Assembly (NCBI RefSeq): GCF_018622995.1
Contig: NZ_CP076022.1
Coordinates: forward strand, 1,488,001 to 1,552,000
Source of the DNA: Arthrobacter jiangjiafuii
Lineage (GTDB): Bacteria > Actinomycetota > Actinomycetes > Actinomycetales > Micrococcaceae
Length of the DNA stretch: 64,000 nt
Direction of reading: 5' to 3'
Shown: positions 32,808 to 40,914 of the stretch, in pieces
Layout: each line of letters opens with the position of its first letter
Numbering within the stretch: position 1 is the first letter of the stretch
Notes under the pieces: generated by a model
The model's input: only the letters and a program-made list of their open reading frames with translations
Database searches by the model: none
Told to the model about the DNA's origin: nothing
Made by a program: the position numbers and the translations under genes

Positions 32808-33407
32808 GTGTGTGCTGCTGCCGTGTTGGTCTTCATCTTTGCGTGGGGAGCGGTGTCTCTGATCGACAGCCGCCAAGAAGCCGGGACCAGCATTGCCGCG
32901 CCCCCGCCGGCGGCTGACGGAACGGTTATGCCTTCGGCCACCGCCGTCGGGAACGATGCAGCCGTTGAAGCGTCCCCGCCGACGAGGCTCGCTATTGAGG
33001 ACGCCGGTATCGACGTCGAGGTCCTCCCGCTCTTGCCGTCCGAGGAAGCGCTGGCCGAGCAGGCTATCGTGCCTCCTCTGACGGAGGATGGATATTGGCT
33101 TGCCTCGTACGGGCAGCCGGGCCGGGGTTCAACCAACACCACGTACCTGACGGGTCACAGCTGGGAGGGCAGCGAGTCTCCGTTTAACCGGCTCAGCACG
33201 CATGCCGAGGTGGGCAACACCATCACGCTGGACACCGAGGCCGGCTCTCTGGACTACGTGGTGGAGTCAATCACCACGCACGATAAGGAAACGCTCAAGG
33301 ACAGTGACATCTGGAGCATCGTTCCGAACCGGTTGGTGATCATCAGCTGCTACACCGAGGACCTGTGGGGCAAGAACGTCATTGTCACGGCTGCACCCAA
33401 GCCTTAA
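32808..33407 (+). CDS. class F sortase
   Basis: This membrane-anchored transpeptidase would attach a surface protein to the cell wall, most likely the DUF3494 protein encoded just upstream. From GTG 32808 it has a membrane helix (2-19), a linker, and a sortase domain with catalytic H117 in LTGHSW and C181 in ISCYTED. No arginine follows the cysteine where the usual catalytic Arg lies; the matching region reads LWGKN. The GTG lies inside the hydrophobic segment and has no clear ribosome site, whereas AGGAGG stands 5 bases before an in-frame ATC at 32760, so the true start is probably there. Confidence 0.82.
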   Translation: MCAAAVLVFIFAWGAVSLIDSRQEAGTSIAAPPPAADGTVMPSATAVGNDAAVEASPPTRLAIEDAGIDVEVLPLLPSEEALAEQAIVPPLTEDGYWLASYGQPGRGSTNTTYLTGHSWEGSESPFNRLSTHAEVGNTITLDTEAGSLDYVVESITTHDKETLKDSDIWSIVPNRLVIISCYTEDLWGKNVIVTAAPKP

Positions 33408-33511
33408 CTGGGGAACGCCGCGTAATGCCGGAATTTCCCGCCCGGGTACAGTGGGCGACACTCCCTTTCACGCTCTACCGGGAAAGGGCATCCGAGATTT
33501 AGGAGACGCCA

Positions 33512-33778
33512 TTGTTGCTATTCGCTGATATCTCTACAGCTCCAGAATCCATCAATCCCGTCACCCCCGGGCCGGCAGGGTGGACGCTTTCACTATTCGG
33601 CGCCCTTTATCTGGTCCTGGTCATCGCCGCTCTGGTCAGCATCGCTAAAAGTACCCACCCCACGCCGACGGTAAAAGTGCTTTGGTTCCTCGTCGTCGTG
33701 GTGGCTCCCTTTTTGGGGTCGCTCGTATGGTTTGCGTTCGGCAGGCGCAAGGCTCCCACTCAGCCGACCGGCCGATAG
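33512..33778 (+). CDS. PLDc_N-domain small membrane protein
   Basis: This 88-aa protein has two membrane helices (about 24-44 and 53-75) and the ending VVAPFLGSLVWFAFGRR, typical of the phospholipase D N-terminal (PLDc_N) domain found alone in many actinobacteria. Despite the name it carries no nuclease or lipase residues. The start is TTG 33512, fixed by AGGAG at 33501-33505. It ends 9 bp from the end of prfC on the other strand. Function unknown. Confidence 0.82.
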   Translation: MLLFADISTAPESINPVTPGPAGWTLSLFGALYLVLVIAALVSIAKSTHPTPTVKVLWFLVVVVAPFLGSLVWFAFGRRKAPTQPTGR

Positions 33779-33787
33779 CGGCCGAAC

Positions 33788-35434
33788 TCAGTAGCCGCGG
33801 CTGTTGGGCGATTCCGTACCGATGACCGTCAGCGAAACCTCGGGGTGGTTCTTCTCGACGCGCTTGAGCGCCCAGATGTCGTTGAACAGGGCCAGGAACG
33901 CACCGTCGGTGCGCTGCAGCACCTCGGCACCATGTACGTTGGCCAGGATCTCAGCGGCATCCGGCGTCGTGAGCCGAGCCAGCGAGTAGTTCAGCGGTTC
34001 GTAGCGCATGGGGGCATTGAAGTCCTGCGTCATGCGGTCCTCCACCACCTCGAACTGCATCGGCCCGACGGCGGCCAGCACCGGCGCCTGGTCACCTCGC
34101 CGGTCAGAACGCAGCACCTGGATGATGCCCTCGTGTTCGAGCTGGTCGATGCCGCGGCGGAACTGCTTGTAGCGGCTGGGGTCCTTGGAGCGTGCCACGC
34201 GGAAGTGCTCGGGGCTGAAGAACGGAATCGGCGGGAACTCCACCGGCTCCTCCACATACAGGCTGTCGCCCACGCGCAGGGCCGAGGCATTCACGAGCCC
34301 GACGACGTCGCCCGGCCAGGCCTGGTCGATGACCTCGCGTTCGCGGCCGAACAGGTGCTGGGCGTACTTCGTGGCGAAGGTCTTGCCGGTGTTCGAGTGC
34401 GTCACCACCATGCCGCGCTCAAAGATGCCGGAGCAGACCCGGATGAAGGCCACGTGGTCGCGGTGGGCCTTGTTCATGCCGGCCTGGACCTTGAACACAA
34501 AGCCGGAGAATGGTGCATCCACGGGACGAAGCTCGCCCTCCTTGTCCTCGCGCGGCCCGGCCGACGGCGCCAGGTCCACCAGGGCGTCGAGGATCTGCTT
34601 CACGCCGAAGTTCAACGCTGCGGAAGAGAACAGGATGGGGGTGGCCTTGGCGGCCAGGAACGCGTCGCGGTCAAACTCGCGGCCGTCGATGACCAGCTCG
34701 GCTTCGCCCAGGGAGTCTTCCCAGACCTCTCCTTCGGCGGCGAGGGCTTCCTCCGGGGTGAAGTGGTCTTCCTTGGCCAGCGAGGCGCCGGAGTTCTGCC
34801 GTTCGAACTTTACGTATTCGTCCTTCTTCAGGTCCCAGACGCCGCGGAAGTCGCCGGCGATGCCAACGGCCCAGGTCAGCGGCATGGGGGCGAGGCCGGT
34901 GCGCTCGGTGATCTCGTCCATGAGCGCCAGCGGGTCCAGGCCCGGGCGGTCCCATTTGTTGATTACGGTGATGATGGGCAGGTTCCGGGAGCGGCAGACC
35001 TCGAACAGCTTCATGGTCTGGGTTTCCAGGCCCTTGGCGGCGTCGACGAGCATCACGGCGCAGTCGACGGCGGCAAGGACGCGGTAGGTGTCCTCGGAGA
35101 AGTCGGCGTGGCCCGGGGTGTCCAGCAGGTTGATGACCGTGTCGCGGTACGCGAACTGCAGGGCCGTGGAGCTGATCGAGATGCCGCGGTCCTTTTCCAT
35201 CTGCATCCAGTCCGAGACCGTCTCGCGGCGGTTTTCCTTGCCGTTGGTCGCGCCGGCCGTGCCGATCACCCGGGCGTGCAGGGCCAGGGCCTCGGTCAGC
35301 GTGGACTTACCGGCGTCGGGGTGCGAGATCACCGCGAACGTACGGCGGCGGGAGGACTCGCGGGCAATTGCCGCAGTCGCTTTACCGGCCGGACTGGTGG
35401 TGGCGCTGACGGTGGGCTGAACCTGTAAGGACAC
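33788..35434 (-). CDS. prfC: peptide chain release factor 3
   Basis: This 548-aa translational GTPase recycles RF1/RF2 from the ribosome after peptide release. G1 is AVISHPDAGKSTLTEAL (residues 34-50), followed by DTPGHADFSEDTYRVL (G3) and VINKWDRPGLDP (G4). The later domains include the RF3 block QFEVVEDRMTQDFNAPMRYEPL. The start is GTG at 35434. Length and domain order are normal for RF3; EF-G is excluded by the insert-free G domain and these RF3-specific blocks. Confidence 0.95.
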   Translation of the reverse strand: MSLQVQPTVSATTSPAGKATAAIARESSRRRTFAVISHPDAGKSTLTEALALHARVIGTAGATNGKENRRETVSDWMQMEKDRGISISSTALQFAYRDTVINLLDTPGHADFSEDTYRVLAAVDCAVMLVDAAKGLETQTMKLFEVCRSRNLPIITVINKWDRPGLDPLALMDEITERTGLAPMPLTWAVGIAGDFRGVWDLKKDEYVKFERQNSGASLAKEDHFTPEEALAAEGEVWEDSLGEAELVIDGREFDRDAFLAAKATPILFSSAALNFGVKQILDALVDLAPSAGPREDKEGELRPVDAPFSGFVFKVQAGMNKAHRDHVAFIRVCSGIFERGMVVTHSNTGKTFATKYAQHLFGREREVIDQAWPGDVVGLVNASALRVGDSLYVEEPVEFPPIPFFSPEHFRVARSKDPSRYKQFRRGIDQLEHEGIIQVLRSDRRGDQAPVLAAVGPMQFEVVEDRMTQDFNAPMRYEPLNYSLARLTTPDAAEILANVHGAEVLQRTDGAFLALFNDIWALKRVEKNHPEVSLTVIGTESPNSRGY

Positions 35435-35598
35435 TCCGCTGCTTTCACATGTGGTGGGTGGTGGCCGCAGGGCGAAACACTCGCGGCAACGCTGCCAGCG
35501 ATGACAGCCTTTTTATTCTAGCCGCTGCCCGCCGGGTGCCCGGACGGTGCGGTCTCGACGGTGGACGCCCGCCCGGCTGGAACTTTCAAGGCGAAAGG

Positions 35599-35680
35599 CT
35601 CCGGTTTGTGGCAATTCCTCCGCCGCGCAGTGGAGCGATTGCCACAAACCGGAGCGGCTCGGACAAACCGGAGGGAATCT
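35599..35680. repeat. REP-like palindromic element, copy B
   Basis: Perfect 17-bp arms CTCCGGTTTGTGGCAAT (35599-35615) and its complement (35638-35654), an imperfect inner stem CCTCC/GGAG, and a trailing CCGGAGGGAATC. The core TTTGTGGCAAT...CCTCCGC...GATTGCCACA matches copy A at 26976-27043. It lies in the 415-bp gene-free stretch between prfC and the thiolase (35435-35849); besides it I see only the promoter regions of the two divergent genes. Confidence 0.75.
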
Positions 35681-35849
35681 AGGTCCGAAGGAGGGCCCTG
35701 AGCCGGAAATCGGCGTGTCCGGGCATACCAGCGGTCTGGTGCCGTCGTCGTTATCTTCGCCTAGTGTGGTTTTCGACACCCTCCGGCTCCGGCCCCCTGA
35801 ATGGACCCGGCACCGACTTAACGCCTTACGACGACGAAAGGCCGCTCCC

Positions 35850-37016
35850 ATGGCTGAAGCATTCATTATTGACGCAGTCCGTACTCCGGTTGGCCGCAGG
35901 AACGGCGGGCTGAGCAGCGTCCATCCCGCTGACATGGCCGCTCACGTGATCGCCGACGTCGTCGGACGCACCGGCATCGACTCGGCGGAATTCGACGAGG
36001 TCATTCTCGGAGCCATCGACCAGGTGGGACCGCAGGCCATGGATATCGCCCGCACCGCCTGGCTGGCGGCCGGCCTGTCCGAACGGGTGCCCGGAACCAC
36101 CGTGGAGCGCCAGTGCGGCTCCGGCCAGCAGGCCGTTTCCTACGCGGCGCAGGCAGTGATGAGCGGCACCAGTGACCTGGTCCTCGCCGGGGGAGTGCAG
36201 AGCATGTCCTCAATCCCCATTGGATATGCGAACACCGCGGCTCGGGAATTGGGCTTCCCGGACCCTTTCACCGGATCAAAGGGCTGGGCCGAGCGCTACG
36301 GGGACCAAAAAGTCTCCCAGTTCCTCGGGGCCGAAATGATGGTGGACAAGTGGGGGCTCACCCGCAGCGAACTGGAGGATTTCGCCGTCGAATCCCATGT
36401 CCGGGCGCTCGCCGCCCAGGCCGAAGGGCGCTTTGACCGGGAAATCCTGCCGCTGAACGGCCTCAGCGCCGATGAAGGGCCCCGCGAGCCAAACCGTGCC
36501 AAGATCGAGTCCCTGGCCCCGCTGTCCGAGGGCGGCCGGCTCACTGCTGCCACGTCCTCGCAGATTTCCGATGCTGCGGCTGTGCTGCTGCTGGCCTCCG
36601 AGGACGCAGTGCGGCGTTACGGGCTGAAGCCGCGGGCCCGGATCCATTCCGTCTCCGCCCGGGGGGACGATCCGATCATGATGCTCAGTGCGCCCATCGA
36701 GGCGACCCGGCATGCCCTGGGCCGTACCGGCATGAGCCTGAAGGACATCGACCTGCTGGAAATCAACGAGGCGTTCGCCTCCGTGGTGCTGGCCTGGCAG
36801 CGGGAGCTCGACGTCGACCTGGCCAAGGTGAACGTCAACGGCGGCGGCATCTCACTTGGGCACCCCATCGGTGCCACCGGGGCCCGCATCATGACCACGC
36901 TGCTGCACGAACTCGAGCGCACCGGCGGCCGCTACGGCCTGCAGACCATGTGCGAGGGCGGCGGGCAGGCCAACGTCACCATCATCGAACGGCTGGATGA
37001 GGGGTTCCGCCTGTAA
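35850..37016 (+). CDS. thiolase-family acetyl-CoA C-acetyltransferase
   Basis: This 388-aa thiolase cleaves or forms acyl-CoA carbon-carbon bonds. The nucleophile is the Cys in ERQCGSGQQAVSYAA; GHPIGATGARIMTTL and MCEGGGQANVTI hold the His and second Cys. It begins MAEAFIIDAVRTPVGRRNGG, so ATG 35850 is secure. It is not linked to a crotonase gene, unlike fadA at 10.7-12 kb, and may serve a degradative side pathway such as beta-ketoadipyl-CoA or steroid breakdown; specificity is not visible. Confidence 0.92.
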   Translation: MAEAFIIDAVRTPVGRRNGGLSSVHPADMAAHVIADVVGRTGIDSAEFDEVILGAIDQVGPQAMDIARTAWLAAGLSERVPGTTVERQCGSGQQAVSYAAQAVMSGTSDLVLAGGVQSMSSIPIGYANTAARELGFPDPFTGSKGWAERYGDQKVSQFLGAEMMVDKWGLTRSELEDFAVESHVRALAAQAEGRFDREILPLNGLSADEGPREPNRAKIESLAPLSEGGRLTAATSSQISDAAAVLLLASEDAVRRYGLKPRARIHSVSARGDDPIMMLSAPIEATRHALGRTGMSLKDIDLLEINEAFASVVLAWQRELDVDLAKVNVNGGGISLGHPIGATGARIMTTLLHELERTGGRYGLQTMCEGGGQANVTIIERLDEGFRL

Positions 37017-37043
37017 CGGCCGCGTCATGTGAACTCCTCTCGA

Positions 37044-37065
37044 TTGACAAGTGACTGCAGTCACT
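37044..37065 (+). promoter_or_regulatory. -35 TTGACA joined to a 16-bp perfect palindrome
   Basis: TTGACA at 37044-37049 is directly followed by AGTGACTGCAGTCACT (37050-37065). The palindrome would occupy the promoter spacer of the NTF2-permease-cyclase operon. A repressor bound here would block RNA polymerase; no regulator gene is adjacent. Confidence 0.6.
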
Positions 37066-37170
37066 CAACACTGGTGTCTTCAGTTGCATGTTTTCCAATA
37101 AGCATCATTTGTTTCCTCCATGTGTCGTCCGTATTTCCGGAACCACAGGAAACAGATTGAGGAGACTCCC

Positions 37171-37599
37171 ATGACAGCGCAGTACCAGCCCCAACCGCTG
37201 GCCGAGCACGAGGTCACCGCCGCAGCGCGGGACCTCGTGCTCGCCTTCTCCCGTACTGACACGGACGCCTACTTCGCGGCCTTCGCCCCGGAGGCCACCT
37301 TTGTCTTCCATCCCGAAGACCGGCGCCTGGAATCCCGGGCCGAGTACGAGGCCCTGTGGAAGACCTGGCTCGCCGGGGATTGGTCCGTCACGGCCTGCGA
37401 ACGCAGCGAGGCCCGCGTTCAGCTGCTCGGCAGCACCGCCGTGTTCAGCCATACCGTGCACACCACCACGAGCACCGGCGGCACCGAGGAAACCACTGTT
37501 GAGCGGGAAACCATCGTGTTTGCCCGCATCGACGGCCGCATCCTGGCCGTCCACGAGCACCTTTCACCCAGCCCGGCTGCCGCCGGCAGCACCGCCTAG
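37171..37599 (+). CDS. NTF2-like (SnoaL-type) protein
   Basis: This 142-aa cone-shaped alpha+beta protein has LVLAFSRTDTDAYFAAFAPEATFVFHPED as two short helices and a strand, then FARIDGRILAVHEHLS as the last strand pair. The family includes small enzymes (isomerases, cyclases) and ligand-binding proteins; catalytic residues vary too much to assign a reaction. TTGAGGAG precedes ATG 37171. It is first in an operon with an NCS1 permease and a cyclase, suggesting it acts on the transported compound. Confidence 0.82.
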   Translation: MTAQYQPQPLAEHEVTAAARDLVLAFSRTDTDAYFAAFAPEATFVFHPEDRRLESRAEYEALWKTWLAGDWSVTACERSEARVQLLGSTAVFSHTVHTTTSTGGTEETTVERETIVFARIDGRILAVHEHLSPSPAAAGSTA

Positions 37600-37615
37600 A
37601 GTCCGGGGAACCACC

Positions 37616-39136
37616 ATGACGTCATCAGCATCCGGCACCGGCCGGCTCACTGCTTCCGCTCCGGGAACAGCTTCAGATACGGGAGCCCGCGGTTCCGCGT
37701 GGACCCGCCTGAACCACCGGCTGGACGGGAACTCCGAAGGCTACGGCCCGCTCCGGGGGACCCTGGGCACCGGCCGGATCGGCATGATCTGGCTCGCCGC
37801 CAACCTGGTGGTCACCACCCTGCTCACCGGCACGCTCTTCGTTCCCGGCGTCACCTGGTTGACCGCAGTGGGCATGATCATCCTGGGCACCGTCATCGGC
37901 GGAACCGTCCTGGTACTCATCGGCAACATCGGCACCCGGACCGGGCTGCCCACCATGTCGCTGACCAAGGGCGCGTTCGGGCTGCGCGGCTCGTTCGTTG
38001 CCGTGGCAGCAAACGTGGTCATCCTGATGGGCTGGAGCTGGGTGCAGGCCATGCTCGCCGGTGTCACGGTCGACTTCCTGGTTCAACGCGCCACCGGGTT
38101 CTCCAACCCGATCCTGTTCTCGGTGCTCTGCCAGCTGCTCGTCGTCGCACTGGCCATCTTCGGCCACAAGGGTATCGCCCGGGTGGAGCCCTGGCTGGCC
38201 CTGGTGATCCTGGCCATCATGGGCTACATCTTCACGGTCTCCTTCTCCACCTTCCCACTGGCCGACTTCACCGCCATCCCGGCCGATCCCAGCGCCGGCT
38301 GGTCGGCGATCACCGTGCTCGACGTCGTTATTGCCACCGCGATTTCCTGGACCGTGCTCTCGGCCGAGTTCAACCGGCTCGCCCGCACGCAGACCGCCGG
38401 CGTGGTCGGCTCGGCCACCGGCTACCTGCTCTCCACCGTGCTGGCGATGGTGCTCGGCGCCACTGCCATCGGCTATGTAGTGCTCGACGGCGGCGAAGCA
38501 GTCGGGTTCGAGCCGGCGGTCATCGTGGGGATCTTCGGCGCACCGCTGGCCGTCGTCATTTTCCTCTCCGTGATGGCCACCAACACCATGGTCGTTTACG
38601 GCATGGTTTCCTCCGTGGTGAACATGGTCCCGTCCCGGAAGATCCGGTTCCTGCCCACCGCCCTGATCCTCGGTGCCGTCTCGATTCTCGGCTCCACCTG
38701 GCTGGGGCTGCTGGACAGTTTCACCTCCTTCCTCACCGTGATCGGCTCCCTGTTCATCCCGGTGTTCGCCGTGATGATCGCCGACTACTACCTGGTGAAC
38801 AAAGCCTCCTACGACTCCGACATCCTGAGGGCCCGCGGCGGCCGCTACTGGTTCCGGTCCGGCTTCAACATTCCGGCGCTGGTGACCTGGCTGCTGGGTG
38901 CGGCGGTGTCGCTGCTGCTGACCTACGCGGTGACCAGCCCAGTGGGGGCCACTATCCCGACCTTCGTGGTCAGCTTCGCCGTGTATGCCGGCTGGTGCGC
39001 CGCGGCAGGGAAGACCGTGTCCGGCCGGCCCGTGTCCCGGCACCTGAGCGATACCCAGAACGATGACCAGAACGACGCCCGGAAGGCAGAGCCGAACCCC
39101 GGTGAGCCGGCAACGGGTGCGCATTCGGGCAGTTGA
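37616..39136 (+). CDS. NCS1-family purine/cytosine/allantoin-type permease
   Basis: This 506-aa inner-membrane transporter has about 12 hydrophobic helices and belongs to the nucleobase-cation symporter-1 family (GMIWLAANLVVTTLL in helix 1; SWVQAMLAGVTVDFL; ADYYLVNKASYDSDIL near helix 10). It would import a nucleobase, hydantoin or related ring compound with H+ or Na+. The C-terminal 40 residues are charged and cytoplasmic. ATG 37616 is 16 bp after the NTF2 gene. The following cyclase overlaps its end. The partner enzymes suggest an amide or ring-opening substrate. Confidence 0.88.
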   Translation: MTSSASGTGRLTASAPGTASDTGARGSAWTRLNHRLDGNSEGYGPLRGTLGTGRIGMIWLAANLVVTTLLTGTLFVPGVTWLTAVGMIILGTVIGGTVLVLIGNIGTRTGLPTMSLTKGAFGLRGSFVAVAANVVILMGWSWVQAMLAGVTVDFLVQRATGFSNPILFSVLCQLLVVALAIFGHKGIARVEPWLALVILAIMGYIFTVSFSTFPLADFTAIPADPSAGWSAITVLDVVIATAISWTVLSAEFNRLARTQTAGVVGSATGYLLSTVLAMVLGATAIGYVVLDGGEAVGFEPAVIVGIFGAPLAVVIFLSVMATNTMVVYGMVSSVVNMVPSRKIRFLPTALILGAVSILGSTWLGLLDSFTSFLTVIGSLFIPVFAVMIADYYLVNKASYDSDILRARGGRYWFRSGFNIPALVTWLLGAAVSLLLTYAVTSPVGATIPTFVVSFAVYAGWCAAAGKTVSGRPVSRHLSDTQNDDQNDARKAEPNPGEPATGAHSGS

Positions 39137-39930
39137 CCTCAGCCATCCCGTGGCAACCGGCATGCAGGTGTTCCCGGGGGATCCGGAGGTGGCCATCAGC
39201 AATGCCGCCACGGTTGAGGCGGACGGCTCAAAAAGTAGCCGAACTGCATTTGGGCAGCCACACCGGAACCCACCTGGATGCACCGCTGCACACGGTTCCG
39301 GGCGGGGCGGCGGTGGATGAACTGCCGCTGGAGCAGCTGGCGGGTCCGGCCCGGATCGTGGGGCCTGCATGTGTGTCAGCCGGTGGGGATCTGGCCGACC
39401 TGACGGTCATCCGCTGGCAGGACGTTGCACCAGGATTGGACGGGCTGATGCCCGGCACGATTGTGCTGTTCTCCACCGGCTGGTCGAGGTACTTCAACAC
39501 GCCCCGCTACCTGCGGCACCCCTCGTTCCATCCCGAGATCGCCGAACGCCTGGTCGCGGCCGGAGTCCGGCTGGTCGGGGTGGACACGCTTAATCCGGAT
39601 CCGACGCCGCTGCCCGGGTCCAGCGGGATTCCGCAGCTTCGGTTCCACGACGTGTTCCTGGGAGCCGGCGGCGGGATCGTCGAAAACCTGACCAACCTGG
39701 GCGCCGTGACCTGGCCGGACCCGCTGTTCTCCGCCCTGCCGCTGCGCCTGTCGGGAGTGGACGGTTCGCCGGTCCGCGCTGCCGCATTCAGCTCTGACGA
39801 GCCCACGGACTCATGGACTCACGGACGTTTCGTCACCGGCGCCGGCTCGCGCCGACCCGCCGCAGCAGATGGTCCGCGAGCCCCGCCGCGAAGCCGCCTG
39901 CCGCATAGGCGGGCAGGTCCCAGGGATTGA
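39063..39930 (+). pseudogene. cyclase family protein (kynurenine formamidase-like), frameshifted
   Basis: The family sequence is split over two frames. The N-terminus (IRAVDLSHPVATGMQVFPGD) reads in the frame of GTG 39117 (or ATG 39063). From VAELHLGSHTGTHLDAPLH on, with the metal-binding HxGTHxDxPxH motif, it reads +1. The switch falls at a run of five A (39230-39234); four A would restore one frame. The downstream frame also runs 98 bp into the oppositely oriented DUF2809 gene, so the original stop may be displaced. An intact protein would hydrolyse a cyclic or aryl amide. It could be a real mutation or a base-call error. Confidence 0.8.
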
Positions 39931-40279
39931 AGGTGGTGCCCAAGACCAGCCGCAGCGGCGGCCACAGTTCGGCCCACCGGGCCGGCCACGGCGTCAGCTG
40001 AAACAGCTCGATCACGCCACAGAGCACGACGGCGGCTGCGGCGATCGTAAGGCTCCGCGCCCGGGGTGCCGCGAAGGCCAGCAGCAGGTAGAGCAGGACG
40101 GCGTAAAGGATCCCGCCGGCCGCGTCGCCGGCTGTGCCAGCCAGCCCGGTGCGCGCCCAGAGTCCTGCGGCCACGACGGCCACGGCACCGCAGGCCAGGG
40201 CGGCGCGGCGGAGCAGCACCTCGTGAGGCAACAGCTCCCGGGGAGCGGGCACGGGTTTCAGGGGATGCACGGCAGACAT
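39833..40279 (-). CDS. DUF2809 membrane protein
   Basis: This 148-aa protein has four predicted membrane helices. GGILYAVLLYLLLAFA and VIELFQLTPW...LGTTFNPWDLPAYAAGG are typical of DUF2809 (VanZ-like topology). Its 3' end overlaps the end of the frameshifted cyclase by 98 bp, tail to tail. It lies 22 bp beyond the last V-ATPase gene on the same strand and could be transcribed with it, but no functional link is evident. Confidence 0.75.
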   Translation of the reverse strand: MSAVHPLKPVPAPRELLPHEVLLRRAALACGAVAVVAAGLWARTGLAGTAGDAAGGILYAVLLYLLLAFAAPRARSLTIAAAAVVLCGVIELFQLTPWPARWAELWPPLRLVLGTTFNPWDLPAYAAGGFAAGLADHLLRRVGASRRR

Positions 40280-40301
40280 GAACGCAGGCTACCCCAGGCG
40301 C

Positions 40302-40901
40302 TTAAATGATCCCCGCAGACCAGCGCAGCCGCAGGCTCTCCTCCAGTTCCTGCTCGGCCACCTTGCGTTCAATTCTGCCCAGCTGATCCTGCAGGTTGGG
40401 GATCCACCGGTTTTCGACGGCCCGCTGCCGGGTGCGGGTGGATGCCAGTTCGGCTGACACCAGCTGCAGGGCCCGCCCGGCGCTCGCAGCCGCAACCGCG
40501 GCTTCCAGCGCGGCCCGGTGTGAGGCCGCCGCGAAAGCCAGGGCTGAGCTTCCGCCGCCCGGGGATTGTGCGGGCAACAGACATTCGGACCCCTCGGGGT
40601 AGGAGATCCCCATGGCGCCACCCCACCGCACCTGCACCGCTGCCGGTTCGGCCGGTGCGGACTGGGCGATCCTGTCCTCACCGTCCAGGCCGGCCGCCCG
40701 TTTCAACCACACTGCCGCCTCGGCGGCGGCCTGCTCCCAGGCCAGCCGGGCGGCGTCGGCCTCTTCCTGCAGCCCGTCGATGGCCAGCCGCAGGATCCGC
40801 TGCTTGCGGTCCAGCAGCTCGGCTCCGCGGGTGGCGGTGGCCAGGCGGCGCTCAACATCAGCCTTTTCGGCCCGGCTGCCGCCGCTGCGAAACCCGCTCA
40901 C
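40302..40901 (-). CDS. atpD: V/A-type ATPase subunit D (central stalk)
   Basis: This 199-aa coiled-coil protein forms the rotating central shaft between the A3B3 head and the c-ring. The long N- and C-terminal helices are visible (KADVERRLATATRGAELLDRKQRILRLAI cut by a short gap, and QDQLGRIERKVAEQELEESLRLRW). The start is GTG 40901, placed in the second copy of a 17-bp tandem duplication that separates it from the stop of subunit B. It is the last gene of the ATPase operon. In bacterial V-type operons B is commonly followed by D, as here. Confidence 0.85.
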   Translation of the reverse strand: MSGFRSGGSRAEKADVERRLATATRGAELLDRKQRILRLAIDGLQEEADAARLAWEQAAAEAAVWLKRAAGLDGEDRIAQSAPAEPAAVQVRWGGAMGISYPEGSECLLPAQSPGGGSSALAFAAASHRAALEAAVAAASAGRALQLVSAELASTRTRQRAVENRWIPNLQDQLGRIERKVAEQELEESLRLRWSAGII

Positions 40902-40914
40902 AGCTGAAACCCGC

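Noticed and set aside
39225-39240. Programmed frameshift in the cyclase gene
   Set aside because: The site needs a +1 shift at a plain five-A run, without a rare codon, stop codon or stimulatory structure; a single-base insertion or sequencing error is simpler.
37673-39370. 565-codon minus-strand frame
   Set aside because: Antisense to the permease and cyclase genes; His/Gly/Asp-rich shadow of membrane-protein codons.
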